This document shows positions 1 to 3,990 of a stretch of 6,451 bases of DNA, piece by piece. Origin of the DNA: an uncultured Muribaculaceae bacterium. GTDB lineage: Bacteria; Bacteroidota; Bacteroidia; Bacteroidales; Muribaculaceae. Location of the stretch: contig CAJUSN010000134.1 of the NCBI GenBank assembly GCA_910589095.1, positions 1 to 6,451 of the forward strand. Direction: 5' to 3'. Position 1 is the stretch's first letter. Each line of letters opens with the position of its first letter. Made by a program: the position numbers and the translations under genes. The notes beneath the pieces are model-generated. The model searched no databases and was not told where the DNA came from. It worked only from the letters and a program-made list of their open reading frames with translations.

Positions 1-302
1 CTGCAATGGTGCTGGGCAGTGTCTGTGCGTTGAGCTTCGGATGTCTGCGTGATTTCACGCTGTTCGGAATGACAGCGTTTGATCTGTTTGATTATGTTTC
101 CTCCAATATTTGTCTGCCGGTGGGGGGCATGGTGCTATCGATTTTCACCGGATGGGTAATTGATCGGAAAGTTATTCGCGATCAGCTCACAAACGACGGA
201 AGTTTTCGATTCCGTATGCTCGGAGTTATTGTGTTTCTTCTACGCTTTGTGTGTCCGGTAGCGATACTTTTAATAATGCTTAATTCCATTGGTATTATCT
301 AA
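1..302 (+). CDS. Sodium-dependent transporter (NSS/SNF family), C-terminal fragment
   Basis: This is the 3' end of a gene that starts before the window; the reading frame enters at base 3 and ends with TAA at 300-302. About 99 residues are visible. The segment FDLFDYVSSNICLPVGGM followed by a hydrophobic stretch and GWVID is the pattern I associate with the last membrane helices of bacterial neurotransmitter:sodium symporter-like proteins, which import amino acids or related solutes with Na+ across the inner membrane. Two long hydrophobic segments are visible, roughly residues 25-50 and 68-98 counted from the first ATG at base 6, separated by a short polar loop with charged residues (DRKVIRDQLTNDG). 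The protein ends directly after the last helix. The substrate cannot be told from this end because the Na+ and substrate sites lie in the missing N-terminal half. The family call rests on pattern recognition of a short region, so it is probable rather than certain. Confidence 0.7.
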   Translation, partial: AMVLGSVCALSFGCLRDFTLFGMTAFDLFDYVSSNICLPVGGMVLSIFTGWVIDRKVIRDQLTNDGSFRFRMLGVIVFLLRFVCPVAILLIMLNSIGII

Positions 303-456
303 GGGGATTCAACCAAGAGGGGCGCTTATATGTTGTATATCATTGGAAGGGACACACGCTTCCGGACCTCTTACTTGAATGTTGCGCATAGCGTCATTCG
401 CCATGGAGGCGCGGTGACTCAAGCCACTCCCTTTATCTATTGTTTCATTTAAACCT

Positions 457-789
457 ATGACTGACATGACACCCCAGGAACTCCTACAGAAAGCACAAGC
501 CGACGCTGCAATATCTAAAGCCGCCGCGCAGGTGAGCGTTGATGCCGCAAAGCAAGCAGCCCAGGCAAAGAATGAAGCGGCGAAAGAAACCATGGCCGAC
601 AAATTGGGCAACCTTAAGGACCGTGTGGCAGATGCTGCCGGAAATATAGCTGACAAAGCCGATGATCTGAAAGACAAGGTGGCCGGTATAGCCGGCACTT
701 TCGGCGATAAAGCCAAAGCTACAGCCTCGGACTTCCTTGAAAATGCCGCCGAGAAAGCTCATTCGCTTGCCGACAAGCTAAATAGCTGA
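457..789 (+). CDS. Small Ala/Lys/Asp-rich helical protein with three 18-residue repeats (LEA-like)
   Basis: A 110-residue protein of unknown function. It has no signal peptide, membrane segment, Cys, Trp or Tyr, so it is probably cytoplasmic. Ala, Lys and Asp dominate. Residues 1-47 are an Ala/Gln/Lys-rich helix. Residues 48-65, 66-83 and 84-101 form three tandem 18-residue units that each begin with Asp-Lys; units 1 and 2 share 10 of 18 positions, while unit 3 is more diverged. Eighteen residues make five turns of an alpha helix, so each unit would repeat the same amphipathic face. This resembles group 3 LEA proteins, apolipoprotein-type helices and YtxH-like stress proteins, but I cannot assign it to a named family. 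The start at 457 is the first ATG; a second in-frame ATG at 466 is possible. No convincing TAnnTTTG promoter was found upstream. It lies 154 nt after the transporter gene and converges with the membrane-protein gene. Confidence 0.8.
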   Translation: MTDMTPQELLQKAQADAAISKAAAQVSVDAAKQAAQAKNEAAKETMADKLGNLKDRVADAAGNIADKADDLKDKVAGIAGTFGDKAKATASDFLENAAEKAHSLADKLNS

Positions 790-805
790 AACTAATTCCG
801 ATATC

Positions 806-848
806 AAAAAAACTGCCAAGCCGACCCTCTTGGATATGGGTCGGCTTG
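806..848 (-). terminator. Hairpin terminator between convergent genes
   Basis: Bases 817-827 and 838-848 form a perfect 11-bp inverted repeat (CAAGCCGACCC / GGGTCGGCTTG) with a 10-nt loop. A run of seven A at 806-812 becomes a U-tract downstream of the stem on the minus strand, four bases after it, so the site fits a Rho-independent terminator for the minus-strand membrane-protein gene (stop at 876-878). There is no U-tract on the + side, so it may serve the + gene only as a weak or bidirectional end. The stem is 27 nt from both stop codons. Confidence 0.75.
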
Positions 849-875
849 ACAGCGTTATAGCTGGACTTGAATGTG

Positions 876-1517
876 CTATCGAAGGGATAAATCGCGTACG
901 GATTGTTCTAACAAAGCGTGTATGGCGTTGAAACTTCCAACGCCTTCAGGCGACATTTTCGCCATCGCAGCAATCAGTAATGCAGAGGCGCCCATGAGTA
1001 TCCAAAGGAGAATTTCTTCTGCGAAACTATACGCTTTTGTCTGGCCTTCGTAATTAATCCCGGGCCATACACGGATAGTAATATTGAAAGTGTATATAAG
1101 TTCTGCCATGAAGGCCAGCAGCACACAGACTATGGGCATACTTCGTGCGTCCGAGGTTTCAGCGATGGGATAGAATGTAAGAGCCATTAGAAATATTATG
1201 GAGCCTATGCCCAATATCCATCTTCTCCAAACCGCTGCCTTGAACTTTTCAAATATCAAGAACCCAAAATAAATATAGAGTGAAAGAGACGTAGTGTAAT
1301 AAAACTCTGCGTCAGTAGGTGAAATGGCAAGCGCGATCAAACCGGCTGAACCCAAGACGACGAAGTAGAACAAGAGTATGCGCCATAAGCGTAAAATCCG
1401 AGTGCTGTATTTATTATTTGCCAACACTATAAGATACGATATCACAAATGCCGGAACCAGGGCGCATAAGGCTCTGGCCAATGAATATCCAATAAGCGAA
1501 AAGGTGTAGTCATCCAT
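876..1517 (-). CDS. Unrecognised polytopic membrane protein
   Basis: A 213-residue protein I do not recognise. About six hydrophobic segments are visible, near residues 10-33, 44-65, 74-90, 99-117, 127-145 and 168-187, so it is very probably an inner-membrane protein. Positive residues cluster in the short loops (NNKYSTRILRLWR at 35-47, KFKAAVWRR at 91-99), useful for topology under the positive-inside rule. The C-terminal 25 residues are soluble and mildly polar. I see no catalytic motif, metal site or transporter signature. The start ATG at 1517 opens MDDYTF; there is no Shine-Dalgarno, but a Bacteroidetes-type promoter lies about 60 nt upstream, which supports both the gene and the start. 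Two sampled stretches of its DNA are about 35-43% G+C against about 55% in a sampled part of uvrB, so it may be a later acquisition. It stands alone between two terminator-like hairpins. Confidence 0.8.
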   Translation of the reverse strand: MDDYTFSLIGYSLARALCALVPAFVISYLIVLANNKYSTRILRLWRILLFYFVVLGSAGLIALAISPTDAEFYYTTSLSLYIYFGFLIFEKFKAAVWRRWILGIGSIIFLMALTFYPIAETSDARSMPIVCVLLAFMAELIYTFNITIRVWPGINYEGQTKAYSFAEEILLWILMGASALLIAAMAKMSPEGVGSFNAIHALLEQSVRDLSLR

Positions 1518-1578
1518 ATGTCAGAAAATTATTTAAACAAGTGCTTGGAATTAGTTTATTAGCGCGCATGCACCTTTG

Positions 1579-1609
1579 CAAAGTTAACAAAACTCATGAC
1601 GATTCCAAG
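1579..1609 (-). promoter_or_regulatory. Bacteroidetes-type promoter for the membrane-protein gene
   Basis: On the minus strand the sequence TAACTTTG (1586-1579) matches the -7 consensus TAnnTTTG exactly, and CTTG (1609-1606) matches three of four bases of the -33 TTTG element with a 19-nt spacer. Transcription would start near 1570-1575, giving a leader of roughly 55 nt before the ATG at 1517. Confidence 0.7.
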
Positions 1610-1691
1610 ATACTTCCGTCAGTTTCTATAATATATTGTCTGCCTGTTTGGGGGCATGGCAGCTGGAGGTTTCAAATACTCGCATGGTATG

Positions 1692-1734
1692 TATAAATAT
1701 CAGCCGCCGGCTCCGAGTGTGGGGCCGGCGGCTG
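1692..1734 (-). terminator. Hairpin terminator after tRNA-Leu
   Basis: Bases 1701-1711 and 1724-1734 form a perfect, very G+C-rich 11-bp inverted repeat (CAGCCGCCGGC / GCCGGCGGCTG) with a 12-nt loop. On the minus strand it begins 7 nt after the encoded CCA of the tRNA and is followed by ATATTTATAC, a T-rich but imperfect tract. It is the likely end of the tRNA transcript. Confidence 0.75.
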
Positions 1735-1741
1735 TGAAATT

Positions 1742-1828
1742 TGGTGCTCGAAGCGGGACTCGAACCCGCATGGCCGCAATGGCCAAAGGATTTTAAGTCC
1801 TTCGTGTCTACCATTCCACCATTCGAGC
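1742..1828 (-). tRNA. tRNA-Leu (anticodon UAA), CCA encoded
   Basis: The minus strand folds as a class II tRNA. The acceptor arms are GCTCGAA (1828-1822) and TTCGAGC (1752-1746), with discriminator A and an encoded CCA at 1744-1742. The anticodon stem AAGGA/TCCTT closes the loop CTTAAAA, so the anticodon is TAA (UAA), reading leucine UUA and, by wobble, UUG. A long variable arm (TGGCC/GGCCA with loop ATTGC) is as expected for leucine tRNAs, and the T arm GCGGG/CCCGC carries TTCGAGT. The gene is 87 nt including CCA. It has its own promoter and terminator, so it is transcribed singly. Confidence 0.97.
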
Positions 1829-1864
1829 GTGATGATGGCGCGGTAACGAATTACCTTTGCGGGG

Positions 1865-1896
1865 CAAAGTTAACGCTTTTTTCTTCAATATGCAAG
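1865..1896 (-). promoter_or_regulatory. Bacteroidetes-type promoter for tRNA-Leu
   Basis: On the minus strand TAACTTTG (1872-1865) is an exact -7 TAnnTTTG match. CTTG (1896-1893) lies 20 nt upstream as a near -33 element. The start of transcription would be about 30 nt before the mature tRNA 5' end at 1828, leaving a short leader for RNase P to remove. Confidence 0.75.
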
Positions 1897-1926
1897 TTTT
1901 TTCAGTCCGAAAGGGTTGAGTCAGGT

Positions 1927-2430
1927 TCAACGGGTGATCACGGCGTACGGCGATCCTCCGGTCACGGCCACGCGGTAGCGCTGCAACCCGAATTTGTTTT
2001 TCAGAGCAGGGCCGGAACGCGGAGTTCCCATTGAAAACACGTCGTAGGTGCTGCCGCAGTTGTTGCAACGGTAAATGCCGGCAAGTGACTGATCGGTGTC
2101 GTCTATGACAATGCGTTTCACCGCCGGACAACATTCAGGGCATGCAAGATCATAGGCCAAGGGCGTTCCCATGGGGTCGGCAATCAGGAGCACTCCGCCA
2201 TATCCTGTGCCTTCAAGGCCTTTGTAGGGGAAGCCTGCCGGCTGCCGTTCGGAGGCTATGAATCGGCGTGAAAATCCGGCGCCGGCAACTCCATAACGTT
2301 CCCAATCGCCAATGGTGGGGAAGATGATGTTGACATTGACAGGCGGAATGCGGTCGCTGTCCACCGTGTCGCATGACACGATGCTCAGGGCTGCCATTAT
2401 TGTCAGCAGAAAGAGGGAGAGATGTTTCAT
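1927..2430 (-). CDS. Lipoprotein with Rieske-like fold and four-cysteine (zinc-ribbon-like) site
   Basis: A 167-residue secreted lipoprotein. Residues 1-19 are a signal peptide with a lipobox IVSC; Cys20 would be lipidated. The following residues (DTVDSD) do not resemble the acidic surface-export signal of Bacteroidetes, so a periplasm-facing location is likely. The C-terminal half resembles a Rieske domain: ACPECC at 96-101, YRCNNCGSTYDVF at 120-132, then a Gly/Pro-rich turn with GPAL (140-143) and LQRYRV (149-154), as in Rieske proteins after the second ligand pair. Rieske clusters use CxH and CxxH; here the pairs are C97-P-E-C100 and C122-N-N-C125, with extra C101 and no histidine in the domain. 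That is a CPxC/CxxCG zinc-ribbon-like pattern, suggesting bound zinc or a mononuclear iron rather than a classical 2Fe-2S cluster. The start is 8 nt after the stop of the SRPBCC gene, so the two are probably cotranscribed. Function unknown. Confidence 0.8.
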   Translation of the reverse strand: MKHLSLFLLTIMAALSIVSCDTVDSDRIPPVNVNIIFPTIGDWERYGVAGAGFSRRFIASERQPAGFPYKGLEGTGYGGVLLIADPMGTPLAYDLACPECCPAVKRIVIDDTDQSLAGIYRCNNCGSTYDVFSMGTPRSGPALKNKFGLQRYRVAVTGGSPYAVITR

Positions 2431-2438
2431 GGCAATTA

Positions 2439-2861
2439 TCAGGAAGCGAAAAGTGTGGAGAACATTTCGCTGAATTTGTCGGCCGCTTCCTGCATTTTGC
2501 CACCAATCATGGGGCGGAGCATGGCGGGAATCTCCACATCAAGCACAGTGGCAACCTCAGTGGAGTTTTCGGAAAGTGGCTTGAGGTTTATGTTAATGGC
2601 AAATGGAACCGGAGAGTTGGCAGCCTGGAGCACCATACGCGAGGGCGATACGCGCTCGGTGACGTTGAATGTCATTTCGCCAACAGCAGGAGCGGTGATT
2701 ACAATTGAATCGGCTGTGAAGCGTAAGTCGCCAAGTTGAGCGCGGGCTTCAGCAGGGATTGCGTCAAGGCGTTCCTGAAATGATTCAAGATTTGATATGC
2801 GGTTGAAAAGTTCTTCTGCCGGGCGTTCGATCACCACGGGCTTGCCTGAATATTTCGACAT
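2439..2861 (-). CDS. SRPBCC (START-like) superfamily protein
   Basis: A 140-residue cytoplasmic protein without signal peptide. The order of elements fits the helix-grip SRPBCC fold: an N-terminal strand (KPVVIERPAEELFNRI, residues 7-22) running into helix 1, a central set of strands (residues 46-108, including DSIVITAPAVGEMTFNVTER), and a long C-terminal helix starting at IPAMLRPMIGGK (111-122) and ending FSEMFSTLFAS. Members bind hydrophobic ligands or act as cyclases or chaperone-like proteins; no ligand can be inferred here. The reading frame stays open upstream to 3131, inside pyrE, but the residues before MSKYSGK are Pro/Arg/Thr-rich and low in structure, so the ATG at 2861 is the real start and 140 residues suits the fold. 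It follows pyrE by 121 nt that hold a strong hairpin, and precedes the lipoprotein gene by 8 nt. Confidence 0.8.
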   Translation of the reverse strand: MSKYSGKPVVIERPAEELFNRISNLESFQERLDAIPAEARAQLGDLRFTADSIVITAPAVGEMTFNVTERVSPSRMVLQAANSPVPFAININLKPLSENSTEVATVLDVEIPAMLRPMIGGKMQEAADKFSEMFSTLFAS

Positions 2862-2900
2862 GGTTTCGGTGTGGATGTTAGAATTGGAATGAAAGAATAT

Positions 2901-2946
2901 TCGGAATGGAAACAGCTCCCGCAGTGGGGAAGTGGTTCCATTCCGA
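2901..2946 (-). terminator. Strong hairpin between pyrE and the SRPBCC gene
   Basis: Bases 2901-2911 and 2936-2946 form a perfect 11-bp inverted repeat (TCGGAATGGAA / TTCCATTCCGA), and the 24-nt interior contains a second small stem (CTCCC with GGGGAAG). On the minus strand the stem lies 37 nt after the pyrE stop and is followed by the moderately T-rich TATTCTTTCATT. It could end or reduce pyrE transcription, or act as a structured leader of the downstream gene. The weak T-tract leaves the choice open. Confidence 0.5.
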
Positions 2947-2982
2947 TGTATTGTTGGGTTAATGTTACACTCTGAAGGTGGG

Positions 2983-3627
2983 TCAAGCGTTGTTGATACC
3001 GGTCCAAGAAGCCGGGTCACGACGCCATTCCTTGAGGGTTTCGAGGTCGGACGCGCGGATATAGTCAGCCTTGAGGGCGGCCTCAAGCATGGAATTGTAG
3101 TTGGAGAGGGCGCAAACCTCAACGTTTGCATCCTTGAAACGTTTCACGGCGATGGGGAATTCGTATGTGAATATAGCTGCCATACCAACCACTTCGCATC
3201 CAGCAGCGCGGATGGCTTCAACAGCTTTGAGCGAGCTGCCACCGGTGGAAATAAGGTCTTCGATAACCACCACGCGCTGGCCCGGTTTCAAATTTCCTTC
3301 AATAAGGTTTTCAAGGCCGTGATCCTTGGGCGTGGAGCGCACGTAAACGTAGGGGAGTCCCATGGTGTCGGCCACGAGGGCACCCATGGCGATGGCTCCG
3401 GTAGCAACACCGGCAATAGCGTCGGGGGTGTCGAAATTCTCCATGATCAGGCGGCACATCTCAACCTTGATGAAGCTGCGCACCTCGGGGTAGGAGAGGG
3501 TTTTACGATTGTCAGTGTATATGGGTGAGTTCCAGCCTGATGCCCAGGTGAAAGGGTGCTCGGGTTGAAGCTTGATAGCACTTATTTTCAATAGTTTTTC
3601 TGCCAAAAGGGTGTCGAGATGTTTCAT
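2983..3627 (-). CDS. pyrE: Orotate phosphoribosyltransferase
   Basis: PyrE transfers the phosphoribosyl group of PRPP to orotate, giving OMP, the fifth step of de novo UMP synthesis in the cytoplasm. The 214-residue length is normal for the family. FTWASGWNSPIYTDNRK (26-42) is the typical N-terminal substrate-side segment, VRSTPKDHG (96-104) is the flexible catalytic loop, and VVVIEDLISTGGSS (119-132) is the PRPP-binding signature with the acidic pair E123-D124. The start is set at the ATG at 3627 (MKHLDTLLAEKLLKI). An in-frame ATG at 3672 would add 15 residues, but it overlaps the predicted -7 promoter element at 3670-3677, so it could not be on a transcript from that promoter. The leader would be roughly 35 nt. 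Gene order pyrE, SRPBCC, lipoprotein suggests partial cotranscription, interrupted by the hairpin at 2901-2946. The upstream neighbour, uvrB, is divergent. Confidence 0.97.
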   Translation of the reverse strand: MKHLDTLLAEKLLKISAIKLQPEHPFTWASGWNSPIYTDNRKTLSYPEVRSFIKVEMCRLIMENFDTPDAIAGVATGAIAMGALVADTMGLPYVYVRSTPKDHGLENLIEGNLKPGQRVVVIEDLISTGGSSLKAVEAIRAAGCEVVGMAAIFTYEFPIAVKRFKDANVEVCALSNYNSMLEAALKADYIRASDLETLKEWRRDPASWTGINNA

Positions 3628-3669
3628 TTTTCTGAATGATGGTGTGGTATTGTATTTCCGGTTTTTGTG

Positions 3670-3677
3670 CAAAGTTA
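3670..3677 (-). promoter_or_regulatory. Putative pyrE promoter, -7 element
   Basis: TAACTTTG on the minus strand is an exact TAnnTTTG match, in the same GTAACTTTGC/TTAACTTTGC context as the two other minus-strand promoters in the window. No good -33 TTTG is found at the usual 19-20 nt distance; a TTTTG lies only about 12 nt upstream. Transcription would start near 3660-3665, about 35 nt before the pyrE ATG. Confidence 0.6.
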
Positions 3678-3755
3678 CTAATTAATTGTCAAAACTTCTT
3701 CACTATTTAAGGATAATTGGGGTAAAGAAGCGTTAAAAGCTGTTGAAAGACGTGC

Positions 3756-3767
3756 CGACAATTGTCG
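3756..3767. repeat. Perfect 12-bp palindrome CGACAATTGTCG
   Basis: An uninterrupted 12-bp palindrome near the middle of the divergent pyrE-uvrB region, 79 nt upstream of the pyrE -7 element and 209 nt upstream of the uvrB -7 element. Its symmetry and place would suit a dimeric regulator, but no partner is visible and a chance occurrence cannot be excluded. Confidence 0.35.
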
Positions 3768-3893
3768 CAGGAGGTTAGTGGCTCAAATAATTGACCTGAT
3801 TTTTTTCATGCGTATTCTGTGTCAATGCTTATTTGGGTGACTTTTGCACGCTTTTCGTCAAGCCGGGTAGGTCACGGCGGAAGCATAGTAACC

Positions 3894-3910
3894 TTTTCAA
3901 CTTGTGAAAA
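3894..3910. repeat. Inverted repeat TTTTCA-N5-TGAAAA
   Basis: Two perfect 6-bp half-sites (3894-3899 and 3905-3910) separated by 5 bases, 66 nt upstream of the putative uvrB -7 element. It is a possible operator; it is short and A+T-rich, so chance is a real alternative. Confidence 0.25.
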
Positions 3911-3976
3911 TCACTCAAAATTTCCTCTTTGTTCTAAACCCAAATCCAAACATGCTCTTATGTGAAAAAAAATCCG

Positions 3977-3984
3977 TAAATTTG
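3977..3984 (+). promoter_or_regulatory. Putative uvrB promoter, -7 element
   Basis: TAAATTTG matches TAnnTTTG exactly and ends 6 nt before the uvrB ATG at 3991. Transcription would therefore begin at or within a few bases of the ATG, implying a leaderless or nearly leaderless mRNA. No clear -33 TTTG lies 19-20 nt upstream. Confidence 0.5.
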
Positions 3985-3990
3985 CAGGTT

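Larger units (their letters stand above)
3628..3990. other. Divergent pyrE-uvrB intergenic region
   Basis: These 363 bases contain no convincing gene. They hold the pyrE promoter at the left end, a putative uvrB -7 element at the right end, a perfect 12-bp palindrome at 3756-3767 and a 17-base inverted repeat at 3894-3910. The frame of uvrB is open back to a GTG at 3904, but the added 29 residues do not look like UvrB. I see no tRNA or convincing non-coding RNA in it. Confidence 0.7.

Noticed and set aside
345..361. Inverted repeat GGAAG-N7-CTTCC after the transporter gene as a terminator
   Set aside because: The stem is only 5 bp and no T-run follows it on +.
309..762. Open frames on - opposite the repeat protein
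   Set aside because: They arise from the GC-skewed, Ala-rich codons of the + gene; the translations are Ala/Ser- or Cys-rich without domain pattern, and the + frame has coherent helical repeats.
1640..1662. CTGCC...GGCAG inverted repeat between the membrane-protein promoter and the tRNA terminator
   Set aside because: Five base pairs with a long loop and no T-run on either strand; likely chance.
1908..1932. Possible terminator after the lipoprotein gene (GTTGA-N7-TCAAC)
   Set aside because: The stem is 5 bp, overlaps the stop codon and lacks a following T-run on the minus strand.
2862..3131. Upstream extension of the SRPBCC reading frame by 90 residues into pyrE
   Set aside because: The extension is rich in Pro, Arg and Thr without fold-like pattern, overlaps pyrE in another frame on the same strand, and the ATG at 2861 gives a normal SRPBCC length.
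2932..3528. Long open frame on + opposite pyrE (198 codons)
   Set aside because: It is the antisense of a confident pyrE gene; the translation is Gly/His/Val-rich and has no recognisable domain.
3904..3990. GTG 3904 or ATG 3952 as uvrB start
   Set aside because: The added residues do not resemble UvrB, and the putative -7 element at 3977-3984 lies downstream of both.
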